From positions 1-64,000 of the forward strand of contig CAMNDY010000007.1 in NCBI GenBank assembly GCA_946535985.1: a stretch of 64,000 bases of DNA, read 5' to 3'. The DNA is from an uncultured Treponema sp. (GTDB lineage: Bacteria; Spirochaetota; Spirochaetia; Treponematales; Treponemataceae). Below are positions 9,219 to 19,974 of this stretch, one piece after another. Each line of letters starts with the position of its first letter. Position 1 is the stretch's first letter. A program made the translations under genes and the position numbers. The notes beneath the pieces were generated by a model. The model saw only the letters and a list, made by a program, of their open reading frames with translations, made no database searches and was not told the origin of the DNA.

Positions 9219-10619
9219 ATGGAAAACGAAATCAAACCTCGCAACTCGTTTACCGGTTCCATCGGATTCGTACTTGCGGCGGCAGGAAGTGCTGTTGGTC
9301 TTGGTAACATCTGGCGCTTCCCTTATCTTGCAGCAAAAGATGGCGGTGGATTATTCCTGGTAGTTTATCTTGTGCTTGCACTCACCTTTGGTTTTACCCT
9401 TTTGATTACAGAAATTTCAATTGGTCGTAAAACACAGGAAAGCCCTCTTACAGCTTACAAAGTTATAAATAAAAACTGGGGCTTCCTTGGTGTATTCTCG
9501 TTTGTTGTTCCTTTCATTATCTACCCTTACTATTGTGTAATCGGTGGATGGGTAATCAAGTATATGGCTACATATCTTGCATTCCAGGGACAGGCTGCAG
9601 TTCAGGACGGCTTCTTTACAGGATTCATCACAGCCCAGTGGCAGCCAATTTTCTTTACAGTTTTGTTTGCCCTCATGTGCTTTGTTATTGTTTATAAAGG
9701 TGTTGAACAGGGAATTGAAAAATATTCTAAAGTTCTCATGCCTATCCTTGTAATCATCGTTCTTTTCATCTCTATTTATGCTTTGTTCATTAAATACACA
9801 GATCCAGAAACTGGAATTACAAGAACAGGTCTTCAGGGAGCTGCAATTTACTTTATTCCAGACTTCAAGGGCCTTACAATTAAAAAGTTCCTCACAGTTT
9901 GTCTCGATGCAATGGGTCAGCTTTTCTACTCACTTTCTATTGCCATGGGTATTATGGTTGCCTACGGTTCTTACATGAAAAAAGATGTAAACCTCGGAAA
10001 ATCAGTAAACCAGATTGAGATTTTCGATACAGGAATTGCTATGCTTGCCGGACTTATGATTATTCCTGCAGTATTTGCTTTCTCTGGCCGCGAAGGAATG
10101 TCTGCAGGTCCAGGACTCATGTTCGTAACTTTGCCAAAGGTTTTTGCAAGCCTTGGAAAATTCGGCGAGTTCCTTGGATTGATTTTCTTTGTAATGGTAT
10201 TGTTCGCAGCTCTTACATCTGCAGTTTCTCTTCTTGAAGCAATTACCTCAAGTATGATGGATAAGTTCAAGTGGGAACGCAAAAAGGCAACTCTTGTTAT
10301 GGCAGGTGCTGCAGGACTTGTTTCTCTGATTGTTTGTCTTGGTTACAACGTTCTTTACTTTGAATTGTTGTTCCCTACAGGTTCAACTGGTCAGATTCTT
10401 GATATTCTTGACTATGCTAGTAACAACGTACTCATGCCAATCGTTGGTATTCTTACATGTATTCTTATTGGTTGGGTTGCTAAACCAAAGACAGTTATTG
10501 AGGAAGTTACTCTCAACGGAGAAAAATTTGGACGTAAAACACTTTACGTTATCATGCTTAAATATGTAGCCCCAATTCTCTTGTTTGTAATTCTTCTTAC
10601 TGGTATTGGAGTTATCTAA
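9219..10619 (+). CDS. Neurotransmitter:sodium symporter (NSS) family transporter
   Basis: FVLAAAGSAVGLGNIWRFPYLAAKDGGG signature; multiple TM helices. Confidence 0.93.
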   Translation: MENEIKPRNSFTGSIGFVLAAAGSAVGLGNIWRFPYLAAKDGGGLFLVVYLVLALTFGFTLLITEISIGRKTQESPLTAYKVINKNWGFLGVFSFVVPFIIYPYYCVIGGWVIKYMATYLAFQGQAAVQDGFFTGFITAQWQPIFFTVLFALMCFVIVYKGVEQGIEKYSKVLMPILVIIVLFISIYALFIKYTDPETGITRTGLQGAAIYFIPDFKGLTIKKFLTVCLDAMGQLFYSLSIAMGIMVAYGSYMKKDVNLGKSVNQIEIFDTGIAMLAGLMIIPAVFAFSGREGMSAGPGLMFVTLPKVFASLGKFGEFLGLIFFVMVLFAALTSAVSLLEAITSSMMDKFKWERKKATLVMAGAAGLVSLIVCLGYNVLYFELLFPTGSTGQILDILDYASNNVLMPIVGILTCILIGWVAKPKTVIEEVTLNGEKFGRKTLYVIMLKYVAPILLFVILLTGIGVI

Positions 10620-11505
10620 TAGGACTTACATTAAACAAACTTCTGGTGGCTTCGTAAATTCTGCGGGCTACCAGAGGATTATTCATGGTGTAAAGGTGAA
10701 TTCCCTGAACACCATGGGTAATCAAATCTACAATCTGATCAATTGCATAGGCAATTCCTGCGTCGCGGATTGCTTCCGGGCAGTCGGCATATCTTTCCAT
10801 CATATCTGTAAATTTTTTAGGTAGTCTGGCGTTTGTCATGCTTACCATGCGCTCAACCGATTTTTTGTTTGTAACAGGCATAATACCGGCTTCTACAGGA
10901 ACATTAATTCCTTTTATCTGGCAGCGCTCCAAAAAGCGGTAGAACTGATTGTTGTCAAAAAAGAGCTGAGAAAGAAGGTGGGTAGCTCCGGCATCAACTT
11001 TTTTCTTTAAAAAATCTATGTCGTCATAAACCGATTTTGATTCCGGATGAAGTTCCGGATAGCAGGCAGCTAAAATATTAAACTTTTTGCTGCCTTTTTG
11101 AGCTTCATATTCTTTTATAAAAGAAATCAACTCGTTTGCATATTTAAAGTCGTTGCAAGGTTCTTTGCCTTCAACTCTGTCTCCGCGAAGAGCAAGAATA
11201 TTTTCTATTCCTGCTGCTTCAAACTGGTCCAGAACTTGAGTGGCATCTTCTTTTGTCATGTTTATACATGGCATATGAATAACAGGTTCAACCTTGCAAA
11301 CATCTTTAATTCTTCTGGCAATTGCAATTGAGTTTCCGCTGTTAGAACTTCCTCCTGCACCAAATGTTACCGAAATAAAATCGGGATTAAGACCTTTAAG
11401 CTCATCAAGTGTAGAAAAAATTGTGTCTATGGGCATATCCTTTTTTGGAGGAAAAACTTCAAAAGAGAATATTGTTTTTTTAGAAAGCTCTAACTCGTTC
11501 AACAT
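10612..11505 (-). CDS. metF: 5,10-methylenetetrahydrofolate reductase
   Basis: FSFEVFPPK; SVTFGAGGSS; ILALRGDR. Confidence 0.93.
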   Translation of the reverse strand: MLNELELSKKTIFSFEVFPPKKDMPIDTIFSTLDELKGLNPDFISVTFGAGGSSNSGNSIAIARRIKDVCKVEPVIHMPCINMTKEDATQVLDQFEAAGIENILALRGDRVEGKEPCNDFKYANELISFIKEYEAQKGSKKFNILAACYPELHPESKSVYDDIDFLKKKVDAGATHLLSQLFFDNNQFYRFLERCQIKGINVPVEAGIMPVTNKKSVERMVSMTNARLPKKFTDMMERYADCPEAIRDAGIAYAIDQIVDLITHGVQGIHLYTMNNPLVARRIYEATRSLFNVSPIR

Positions 11506-11522
11506 TTTTTGTCTCGCCTAAA

Positions 11523-12686
11523 TTAAAAATCCAAAACTTTAATATCAAAGCAAATGTAAGCGTTACCAGGAATTACTCCAGGATATCCTCTTTCGCCATA
11601 AGCAAGTGCCGGAGGAATTACAGTCTTACGAACTTCGCCTTTCTGCATATCCTGAACCATAAAGTCAAAGCCAGGAATCATCTGCTGTGCACCAGTTGTA
11701 AAGCTTAAAGGATCGTGTCCCTGTGGGTGGAATTCTCTGGAAGCATCGAACACAGCTCCGTCTACAAGATATCCCATATATCCAACAGTAACGTTTTTAC
11801 CCTTACCTACTTTTTCGCCTGCACCTTTTTCTGCAATCTTAAAGTAAACACCTTCTTTTGATTTTTCAAAACCCTTTGTAATTTCTTTAAGCATTTCTTC
11901 TGCACGTTTTGCTTCGCGGGCAGCCTGTTCCTCTGCAAACTTAGCAGCTTTCTTTTCACCTTCTGCTTTGAGCTTGTTAAAGCTTTCCTGAGTTACTGTG
12001 AACTTTTCTGCTTCGGCACCCTGGCGAATAATCTGCAAGGCCTGAATATGATCTCCCTGTTCTACTGCATCTACAATATCCTGTCCTGTTATTACCTGAC
12101 CAAAAATTGTGTGTTTATAGTTGAGCCAGTCTGTTGGAACGTGTGTAATAAAGAACTGACTTCCGTTTGTATTTGCACCGCTGTTTGCCATAGCAAGCTT
12201 ACCAGGCTTATCAAAAATAAATCCGTCTACAAACTCATCTGCAAACTTATATCCAGGGCCACCAGTACCGTTTCCCTGTGGGTCTCCACCCTGAATCATA
12301 AAATCAGAAATTACACGATGGAACAAAAGTCCGTCATAGAAAGGCTCGCCTTTTGCAGCATCCAAAGTTCCTTCTGCCAAACCTACAAAATTGGCTACTG
12401 TCATTGGTGTTTCTTTAAAGAACAACTCTAAAACTATCTGTCCTTTTTCTGTTTGAAGAACTGCAAACAATCCTTCTTTGCCTTTTAACGCTTCTAAAGT
12501 TTCTGCGCTCATTTTTATCTCCTGTTTTTTCTTAGTTGATTTTTTTTCTTCCTTTGGTTTTGCTTCCGAAATTACACTTTCCTGCTTTTTTTCGGGAGTT
12601 GTAGTTGTTTTTCCTTTTTTTGTGCTGCAGCAGGAAAGACAAGTTAATGCCATTAATGCCACCACAATTGATGTTAGCTTTTTCAA
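11523..12686 (-). CDS. Dual-domain peptidyl-prolyl isomerase (cyclophilin + FKBP), lipoprotein
   Basis: Cyclophilin FHRVISDFMIQGGDPQGNGTGGPGYKF; C-terminal FKBP VTVGYMGYLVDGAVFDAS...IPPALAYGERGYPGVIP; lipobox CLSCC. Confidence 0.9.
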   Translation of the reverse strand: MKKLTSIVVALMALTCLSCCSTKKGKTTTTPEKKQESVISEAKPKEEKKSTKKKQEIKMSAETLEALKGKEGLFAVLQTEKGQIVLELFFKETPMTVANFVGLAEGTLDAAKGEPFYDGLLFHRVISDFMIQGGDPQGNGTGGPGYKFADEFVDGFIFDKPGKLAMANSGANTNGSQFFITHVPTDWLNYKHTIFGQVITGQDIVDAVEQGDHIQALQIIRQGAEAEKFTVTQESFNKLKAEGEKKAAKFAEEQAAREAKRAEEMLKEITKGFEKSKEGVYFKIAEKGAGEKVGKGKNVTVGYMGYLVDGAVFDASREFHPQGHDPLSFTTGAQQMIPGFDFMVQDMQKGEVRKTVIPPALAYGERGYPGVIPGNAYICFDIKVLDF

Positions 12687-12703
12687 AATATCCTCCTAAT
12701 GAA

Positions 12704-12725
12704 CCCTTCGACAAGCTCAGGGACC
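12704..12725. repeat. R1 palindromic repeat
   Basis: CCCTTCGACAAGCTCAGGGACC. Confidence 0.85.
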
Positions 12726-12731
12726 ACGTTT

Positions 12732-13505
12732 TTACATTTTGCTTGCAAACCAACCGCTTATGGCATCCATACGGGCTGTCATGGATTCTGTAATCTTTCC
12801 GCGGACTCCGGGCATTTTCTTGCTGTCCAGGTCGGCACAAAGGTATACTACCATTCCGTCCCCGCATTCCTGAATAAGAAGATTAATTACAAGATCATGC
12901 GGCATTATTGCTCTAATAGGTCCAAGACCAAGATCATCTGTATTTGAAAATACTGTAAGTAATTCCCTTTCAGTCTGGCTGTATGTAAGCTTGTATCTTG
13001 TTTCGCCAAAGCTTGCATCATCCATAAGGCAGTAATATGTTTTACCGTCGCAATTCCCGGCATTCTTGTCGTCAATTGCAACAGTTGATTTTTCATTATC
13101 TATCATAAAGGCTTTTTTATAAAGAGGGATAACCTTTCGTCGCGTATTTGAATAATAATTGATTTCTGTCATTTTAGAAATTGAACGGGCAATTTCTGAA
13201 GATTTTTGAATACTTGTTGTTTTTGGTAAATAATAAAGGGCTTCGTATGTGTAGTAAAAATGTTTCGGCTTTTTTTCAATAAGATTTGATTTTATATTAT
13301 TTGCATACTGGGTTTGAGGCATGAGCTTAAGATTTCCTTTGCCATCCTCGTGTGTAACTACTATTTTTCCGTCTTTGATTAATTGTGAATAGTATTTGTC
13401 TCCAACAGTATCTTTGACACTGCTGGAGATTTTATTTTGACTATAAACGTTCGAACAAACTCCGAGTAATAAGGTTGTTGTAAATAAAAAAATGGATCTT
13501 TTCAA
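12732..13505 (-). CDS. Hypothetical secreted protein
   Basis: Signal peptide MKRSIFLFTTTLLLGVCSNVYS. Confidence 0.6.
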   Translation of the reverse strand: MKRSIFLFTTTLLLGVCSNVYSQNKISSSVKDTVGDKYYSQLIKDGKIVVTHEDGKGNLKLMPQTQYANNIKSNLIEKKPKHFYYTYEALYYLPKTTSIQKSSEIARSISKMTEINYYSNTRRKVIPLYKKAFMIDNEKSTVAIDDKNAGNCDGKTYYCLMDDASFGETRYKLTYSQTERELLTVFSNTDDLGLGPIRAIMPHDLVINLLIQECGDGMVVYLCADLDSKKMPGVRGKITESMTARMDAISGWFASKM

Positions 13506-13535
13506 ATCAACTCCTCGAAGAGTTTGTATATTTAC

Positions 13536-14240
13536 TTAGCGAATTCCCTTATACAATACTCTTACCTGCTTATATAAACCATCGCCTTCGCTTTTGGTTT
13601 CAACATCAGGAATGTCGTTGAGTGTTGTATGAATAAGGCGGCGTTCAAAAGGATTCATTGGTTCAAGCAAAATTGAGTTGCGGCGTGAACGAACCTTATC
13701 GGCAGTTGTGTATGCAAGACGAACAAGAGATTCTTCGCGGCGGATACGATAGTTTTCTGTATCCAAAATTACGCGAACATCTTCGTGTCCAAGGCGGCCT
13801 GCATAAATATTTGCAAGAAGCTGAAGAGCATCAAGGTTCTTTCCCTTGCGTCCAATCAAAATTGAAGAGCTTGAAGAATCCATCTTAATTCCGATTTTTT
13901 TATCTTCGCGGTAAGAAACCTGAACTTTAACATCATAGCCCATTTTTTCAACAATCTTAGAAATAAAGTCTATGAGCTTTTCTTCAAACTCACCCTGTGG
14001 AAGAGGATCTGCAACAAGGCGTGAATGTTTTTCTTCAACGTCAGCATCATCAAACATTGCGTGTGATGGCTTTACATCTTCAAGAGTATGAACTCTGATT
14101 TTTACATATCCTTTTTTGAAAAGAGAGTTTTTCTGTGTTTCAAGAATCTCTACATCAAACTGGTCTCTTTCGAGTCCAAGTTCGCTGGCTGCCAATTCAA
14201 TAGCTTCTCTCTCTGTTTTTCCTTCATATTCGTAAGTCAT
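13536..14240 (-). CDS. jag: Jag/KhpB-like RNA-binding protein (Jag_N, KH, R3H)
   Basis: Position next to yidC; KH SSSILIGRKGKNLDALQLLAN; R3H NPFERRLIHTTLND. Confidence 0.9.
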   Translation of the reverse strand: MTYEYEGKTEREAIELAASELGLERDQFDVEILETQKNSLFKKGYVKIRVHTLEDVKPSHAMFDDADVEEKHSRLVADPLPQGEFEEKLIDFISKIVEKMGYDVKVQVSYREDKKIGIKMDSSSSSILIGRKGKNLDALQLLANIYAGRLGHEDVRVILDTENYRIRREESLVRLAYTTADKVRSRRNSILLEPMNPFERRLIHTTLNDIPDVETKSEGDGLYKQVRVLYKGIR

Positions 14241-14289
14241 TTTAATACCTCGTATATTTTTGTGTGGTTTCGACTAGCTCAACCACCGC

Positions 14290-16161
14290 TTATTTTTTAT
14301 TCTTCTTAGCTTTTGGTGGCAATGTCTTCTGAACAACTTCCGGTTTTTTTACACCGGCATCTGCTCTTTTTTTAGCCATTATTTTATTAATCAAAATCTG
14401 CTGACCAACCTGCAGGATATTACTTGTAAGCCAGTAGAGCAAAAGTCCGGATGGAGCGCTATAGAAAATAAAGAAGAACATGAATGGCATACCATATGTC
14501 ATGAACTTCATTGTTTTTTCTGTCTGGCCATTACCTGTTGTTGGATTTGTTTTTTGAGTAATAATTCCCGAAAGAATCTGAGTTGCTACATAAATAATTG
14601 GCAAAAGTCTAAGAGTGTTTCCTAACAAAGGAATATTAAACTTAAAGGTATATACACTGTCGCCTTCTGTCAAATCTGGAATCCAGCCCGGAATAAATGA
14701 AGCACCGCGGAATTCAAAGTAGTTATTGAAAAGGTTATACATTGCAATAATTACAAGGAACTGGAAGATCATTGGCAAACATCCCGAAGCCGGATTATAA
14801 CCTGCTTCCTGATAAAGCTTGCCTGTTTCCTGCTGGAGTTTCTGAGGGTCTCCTTCATATTTTTTCTGAATAGCCTGAAGCTTTGGCTGCAGCTGCTGCA
14901 TCTTTATAGAGCTTGTAGACTGTTTCATAGAAAGAGGGAACATCAATATTCTAAGAATGATTGTAAGAACAATAATACAAATACCCCAGTTTGAAATAAC
15001 CTTATGAAGAGTTTCAAGACACCACTTTAAGATTGCTTCAAGCCAGCTGAAAAATCCACTGGACTGGAGGGCTTCTGTAATTTTGTATCCGCCAAAGTTC
15101 CATGCGTTTTTGTCCGGAGAATTGTAAACTCTAAGGCTCTTTTCTTCGCGGGGACCAAAGTACATGTAGTAGCTGTCCTGAATGTCTGTGCCTGTATAGC
15201 TGCGGCGTTCAAACAAAGCCTGAGCATTTGCATAGTCACCAGTTTCAACTTTTGCAGAATAAGTTGGTCTTCCCCAGATAGAAGAATCGGTTGGAATTAC
15301 AAGTTCAGTAAAATACTTACCTGCAATACCGCCCCAAAGAATTTCTTTTTCGTATTTTTTCTGTACGTTATTTGAAAGAATTGTCTTTTTAACTTTTTTG
15401 CCGTTGTAAGCAAGGAACTGTCTGTTTTCATAACGATTCTGTTTTTGATTAAAGCGTGGACCAATTGCCGGAGAAGTTCTTAAAGTATAAGCTGTTCCAT
15501 TAAAGTCCAGACCCGAAGCATCTTTTCCATGAATCATTATATCAAGCTTGAACATATATTCGTTTGGCTTGAAAGAATATTTTTTTCCGATTGCATAAGA
15601 ATGAAGCTTGCCGTTTGAATCTTTTATAGAAACATTCTTCTTAAAAAGAATTGTATAGGCATCCGGTTTTTCATAAGAAAAGATTTCGTTGATGATTTGA
15701 TTTTCGGCGCCACCAATTGCAAGAGCACAGGTTCTGTTTGACTGTGTAACGCTGTCAGAAAGCTGAACAAAATCACCAGTTTCTTTGTCGGAATGTCCAA
15801 TTAATTTATAGCTTATAATATCTCCGCCCTTTGTTGTAAAAATAACTTCTGCAAGGCCGGTATTAATTGTTATTTTTTCTTCTACAGCAGGAGCCTGACT
15901 TTCTGCAGCTTCTGCTTCGTTTTCTGTTTCTTCTTCTGCCTGAGAAAGAAGAGCACTAGTTTCTTCATCAAACAAAGTGTCTGTTAACACTTCTGCCTGA
16001 TTATTCTGACCATTAGCTGCTGTATCTTCAGCAACAACTTCTACAGAGGTCTGTCCTGCAGCATCTGCTTTGTTAACACCAAAAAGCTTTGGAATTAAAA
16101 AGTAAGATCCTACAATTACGAGTGTAGAAAGAACAATGGCCCATATGGTATTCTTGTCCAT
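14290..16161 (-). CDS. yidC: Membrane protein insertase YidC
   Basis: KWCLETLHKVISNWGICIIVLTIILR...MKQSTSSIKMQQLQPKLQAIQKKY; periplasmic domain present. Confidence 0.95.
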   Translation of the reverse strand: MDKNTIWAIVLSTLVIVGSYFLIPKLFGVNKADAAGQTSVEVVAEDTAANGQNNQAEVLTDTLFDEETSALLSQAEEETENEAEAAESQAPAVEEKITINTGLAEVIFTTKGGDIISYKLIGHSDKETGDFVQLSDSVTQSNRTCALAIGGAENQIINEIFSYEKPDAYTILFKKNVSIKDSNGKLHSYAIGKKYSFKPNEYMFKLDIMIHGKDASGLDFNGTAYTLRTSPAIGPRFNQKQNRYENRQFLAYNGKKVKKTILSNNVQKKYEKEILWGGIAGKYFTELVIPTDSSIWGRPTYSAKVETGDYANAQALFERRSYTGTDIQDSYYMYFGPREEKSLRVYNSPDKNAWNFGGYKITEALQSSGFFSWLEAILKWCLETLHKVISNWGICIIVLTIILRILMFPLSMKQSTSSIKMQQLQPKLQAIQKKYEGDPQKLQQETGKLYQEAGYNPASGCLPMIFQFLVIIAMYNLFNNYFEFRGASFIPGWIPDLTEGDSVYTFKFNIPLLGNTLRLLPIIYVATQILSGIITQKTNPTTGNGQTEKTMKFMTYGMPFMFFFIFYSAPSGLLLYWLTSNILQVGQQILINKIMAKKRADAGVKKPEVVQKTLPPKAKKNKK

Positions 16162-16221
16162 GTTTTTCTCCTAAATAAGGTAAAGCTAAAAAATGCTGGG
16201 CGCATTTTTCTTAACGCTTTG

Positions 16222-16485
16222 CTATTCATCAACGGCAGCACAGCTGCCTTTCTCAGGTACCGGGTCGTAGCCGCCTTCGTGAAATGGATTACATCTCAAA
16301 ATTCGTCTGATTGCCATAATAAGACCTTTTCCCGGTCCGTATTTTTGGATTGCTTCCAATGCGTATGCAGAGCAAGTAGGTGTATACCTGCATACCGGCG
16401 GAAACAAAGGAGAAATACATTTTTGATAAAAGCGAATTAGTAAACAGAAAAACTTAGTTAAAAAATTTTTTAACCACTTAAACAT
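16222..16485 (-). CDS. yidD: Membrane protein insertion efficiency factor YidD
   Basis: [30 protein letters not shown]; internal start MFKWLKNF preferred. Confidence 0.92.
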   Translation of the reverse strand: MFKWLKNFLTKFFCLLIRFYQKCISPLFPPVCRYTPTCSAYALEAIQKYGPGKGLIMAIRRILRCNPFHEGGYDPVPEKGSCAAVDE

Positions 16486-16835
16486 TATTCTTTTAATAAT
16501 CCTGCCTTTTGGCACAAACTTCGAAATTGTTCACATCGCGAGCTGAACGAATCATTTCCTGGATATACTAGAAACAACATATCATATCCGGTGTTCAGAT
16601 GTGATTTTATTAAACGATAGACTTCCCGGCTGTATCTTTTTGATAAGTTCCTTTCGACCGCGTTACCGTAGCCACGAATCAAAGGAAAACCAACTCTGTT
16701 CATTTCCAGGTTATTCTCAAGGTAAAACAACTTGGCACCCGGAATACTTATCTTTTTTCCTTTATTGTACAGCTTTTTAAAATCGGCGGGATTTTTTATA
16801 CGTTCGTCCCGTCTAAAAAATCCCGTTTTTATCAA
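16485..16835 (-). CDS. rnpA: Ribonuclease P protein component
   Basis: [17 protein letters not shown]...[18 protein letters not shown]; position. Confidence 0.9.
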   Translation of the reverse strand: MIKTGFFRRDERIKNPADFKKLYNKGKKISIPGAKLFYLENNLEMNRVGFPLIRGYGNAVERNLSKRYSREVYRLIKSHLNTGYDMLFLVYPGNDSFSSRCEQFRSLCQKAGLLKE

Positions 16836-16855
16836 GACTGTGTCCTTCCCTTAAA

Positions 16856-17011
16856 TTAGTATTTCTTGTGTTCGTCAGAAACAGTGAGCTTTCTGCGGCC
16901 CTTTGCTCTTCTTCTAGCAAGAACTTTACGTCCACCCTTAGTAGCCATGCGGGCTCTGAATCCAAATTTTCTATTGCGTTTTACTTTGCTTGGTTGATAT
17001 GTTCTTTTCAT
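16856..17011 (-). CDS. rpmH: 50S ribosomal protein L34 (missing from the ORF track because it is short)
   Basis: Translation [51 protein letters not shown]; position upstream of rnpA. Confidence 0.96.
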   Translation of the reverse strand: MKRTYQPSKVKRNRKFGFRARMATKGGRKVLARRRAKGRRKLTVSDEHKKY

Positions 17012-17146
17012 AGAACGCTCCTTTTATATATTAAAAAAATTGTTTTCTTGTTAAAAATCCTTCTGAAACTTGTTCAGAAAAATAGTACTCTAATATATCA
17101 TTATTTTTTGAAGTTGGTCAACATGTCACCAGGAAGGATTCATGCG

Positions 17147-17168
17147 CTCCCTGAGCTTGTCGAAGGGT
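17147..17168. repeat. R1 palindromic repeat
   Basis: gctccctgagcttgtcgaaggg. Confidence 0.8.
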
Positions 17169-17179
17169 GACCCATTTAT

Positions 17180-17647
17180 CTATTCTTCACCAAAAAACTT
17201 CCTTGTTTCCTCTTCGTTCTTACGCATGCGCTCTTCCATTTCTTCCCGGGCTTTTTTAAGGGCTTCTTCGTATACGTCTGTCTCTTTTTTTTCTTTACCC
17301 TTTAATCTGAATGCGAGCGACTGCACCTTAAGATCGGGACTTTCCATTGCAAGCCCCTTGATAATAAATTTCTGGTAGAACTTTAAATACTGGATCCAGC
17401 CCGGATGATCAGACTCAATTATGAGCACGCCGTTTTTAAGATCTACAACACGGGTATTAGAAGCAAGGCGTTCTCCAAGAGGGATGCGTTTATCTATAAG
17501 ATCTTCACGTTCAGAATTTTCTGCATTTGATTTTATACGCGAAACAACATTTCGCCAGACAGACGGAAGCTGGCCTTCATCCGATTGCGAAAAAATTCTG
17601 CACTGCTCAAGAATGCTTTGCATTGAAACAATATTATCTTCACTCAT
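17180..17647 (-). CDS. dciA: DUF721/DciA-like protein
   Basis: Follows recF; SLRGVLIIESDHPGWIQYLKFYQ-type DUF721 pattern (NGVLIIESDHPGWIQYLKF). Confidence 0.75.
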   Translation of the reverse strand: MSEDNIVSMQSILEQCRIFSQSDEGQLPSVWRNVVSRIKSNAENSEREDLIDKRIPLGERLASNTRVVDLKNGVLIIESDHPGWIQYLKFYQKFIIKGLAMESPDLKVQSLAFRLKGKEKKETDVYEEALKKAREEMEERMRKNEEETRKFFGEE

Positions 17648-18776
17648 GCCATTCACCATTCTCTATTTTATAAACTTTTGTGGTATCGTGCATATACCTT
17701 TCGTAGGGTTCGCCCGGTAAAAAAGTACAGAAAAGTTGTTCATATTCAGGCAGCATAGCTGTAAGTTTTGCTCGCTTGTCGGGGTCAAGTTCAAGAAGAA
17801 CGTCATCCATCAAAAGCACGGGTTTCATGCCGGTGGCGCGGGTATAGTAAATAGCTTGAGCAACTCTGAGTAAAAGTGAAATGAGGCGGCACTGTCCTGT
17901 AGAAGCCGTCTGTACAAAATTTTGTCCACCTTTCATAAAAAGAATTTTGTCGCGGTGCGGGCCGGCCATTGTTGTTTCCATTGCTTTATCCAAATCGCGT
18001 CGTGAAAGCAAAAGATCTAAGATATCCTGCGAAGCAGGAAAAAAATTTTTTTCGGAAAAAGCAGGTGAGTTTTGCACAGAATTATCAACATTTTGTGACT
18101 TTGGAAATTTCCAGGAGGGTTCATATACAATATTTACGCCGTCTATTCCTGTAATCTCTTCAAAGATTTTTCCAAAAATCTGGTTAAACTGAAAAATTGC
18201 TTTTTTTCTTTTTTGCTGAATCACAAGACCATACTGAGCCAGCTGACTGTCATATACATCAAGCATTTCGTACTGTTTATTTTTTAAAACAAGGTTGCGG
18301 CTTTTAAGAACTTTTTTATAATTACGCATGTCATCAATGTAAAGATTGTCATAAAGAGTGAGCGACTGGTCTATAAAAAATCGGCGGCACTCCGGTTCTC
18401 CGGTTGCAAACCTCATATCATCATGACAGAACAAAATGCATGGAATTGTATTTATAAGTTCTTTACGGTCCTGAATTTTTTTTCCGTTTTTTTCTATACG
18501 CTTTTTTCCATTTTCAAAAATCACGGAAATTTTTTGAGCAGAATCCTGGCCCTTATACATTACGTTTATGCTAAAATCTTTTTCACCCTTTTTTACAATC
18601 TGAGCATCCTGGTGTGTTCTAAAACTTATTCCGTAAGCAGCATAGTAAAGAGATTCAAGAATATTACTCTTTCCCTGCCCGTTCTGTCCAACAAAAAAAA
18701 TCTCTTTGTTAGACAAGTCTAACGTGTCATTTTTAAGATTGCGGAAATTATAAAATGTTTGAAAAAGAAAGGGCAT
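17640..18776 (-). CDS. recF: DNA replication/repair protein RecF
   Basis: FVGQNGQGKSNILESLYYAAYG; PVLLMDDVLLELDPDKR. Confidence 0.95.
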   Translation of the reverse strand: MPFLFQTFYNFRNLKNDTLDLSNKEIFFVGQNGQGKSNILESLYYAAYGISFRTHQDAQIVKKGEKDFSINVMYKGQDSAQKISVIFENGKKRIEKNGKKIQDRKELINTIPCILFCHDDMRFATGEPECRRFFIDQSLTLYDNLYIDDMRNYKKVLKSRNLVLKNKQYEMLDVYDSQLAQYGLVIQQKRKKAIFQFNQIFGKIFEEITGIDGVNIVYEPSWKFPKSQNVDNSVQNSPAFSEKNFFPASQDILDLLLSRRDLDKAMETTMAGPHRDKILFMKGGQNFVQTASTGQCRLISLLLRVAQAIYYTRATGMKPVLLMDDVLLELDPDKRAKLTAMLPEYEQLFCTFLPGEPYERYMHDTTKVYKIENGEWHE

Positions 18777-18778
18777 CT

Positions 18779-19915
18779 CTAACCCTTCAAAGGCATTACA
18801 ACGTGCTGATAATCACCTGCAGGTTCAGAGCGAATAATTACAGCTTTAGTAACAAGACCTTCGTCTTCGCGGTTTTCATCAACGTTGAATTCAACAACAA
18901 CATTTTCTGATTCAATAACCTTAAGAGGCTCTGTTACATAAACAAAGTTCATAGCCATTGTAATTGTCTGTCCGTCGTAGCGGCATGGAATCTCTTCTTC
19001 TGCAGCACCACTATCTGTTTCCGGCGAAATCAATTTAAGAACTCCAGAACTGATTCTGAAAATTACTCTGTAAATTTCTTTATCTGCCATGATAGTAATA
19101 CGCTTAAGAGCCGACTCCAAATCTGCCTTGTTAACCTGGAACTTAGTTGTAAGATTTTCAGGAATAACTTTTTTATAGTTAGGGAATCGTCCGTCAATCA
19201 AGCTTGAAGAGAATTCAAAATTTGCAAACTTAATGAAAATTGAATTATCAACTACAGCAACATTTACATTGCCTTCGTCAGAAAGATTTTTAAGAACGCA
19301 TGAAAGAATTTTTGTAGGAATATTTGCCGGTGGAAAATCTGGAACATTTGTTGCAGTTTTAGAAATACATGAAAGTCTGTTTCCGTTTGTTGCAACCATT
19401 GTAAGAGTGTCGCCTTCTTTTTCAAAGTAAACACCGGTCATAAAGCTGCGGCTCTTAATATCTTTTACATCTTTGAAAACTGCAAAAATTGTATGACGAA
19501 TCATCTCTTTAAATTCTTTTGCAGGAAGTTCAAAGAATGGAACGTTTTCTGAAGATCCAAGCTCCGGGAACTTATCGCTGGCCTGACTCTTAAGCTGGAA
19601 CTTAACACGCTTAGAAATTGGTTTGATTGTTACAGCAATATCTTCTTTGATGAACTCAATATCACCAGAAGGCAAAGAAGAAATAATACTCATGAACTTA
19701 TCACAGTAAATTGTTGTGCGTCCTTCTTCCTGAATATCAACCGGAATAGTAGTTGTAAATTTTACAGTAGAATCGGTTGCTTTAATTGTGAGCATATTGT
19801 TCTCTGCAATAATTAAAATATTAGAAAGAATTGTAACTGGACTTTTGTTAGTTATAATTTCCTGTGCAATAGCAATTTCTTTGATCATTGCATCTCTGTC
19901 GAATGTAAATTTCAT
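18779..19915 (-). CDS. dnaN: DNA polymerase III subunit beta
   Basis: MKFTFDRDAMIKEIAIAQEIITNKSPVTILSNILI; MALKG-like C-terminus VMPLKG. Confidence 0.96.
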   Translation of the reverse strand: MKFTFDRDAMIKEIAIAQEIITNKSPVTILSNILIIAENNMLTIKATDSTVKFTTTIPVDIQEEGRTTIYCDKFMSIISSLPSGDIEFIKEDIAVTIKPISKRVKFQLKSQASDKFPELGSSENVPFFELPAKEFKEMIRHTIFAVFKDVKDIKSRSFMTGVYFEKEGDTLTMVATNGNRLSCISKTATNVPDFPPANIPTKILSCVLKNLSDEGNVNVAVVDNSIFIKFANFEFSSSLIDGRFPNYKKVIPENLTTKFQVNKADLESALKRITIMADKEIYRVIFRISSGVLKLISPETDSGAAEEEIPCRYDGQTITMAMNFVYVTEPLKVIESENVVVEFNVDENREDEGLVTKAVIIRSEPAGDYQHVVMPLKG

Positions 19916-19974
19916 TTTTTTATTTCTCCTATATGATAGCAAACTTATTTTTGCCACATTTTATACGGTTCTTT

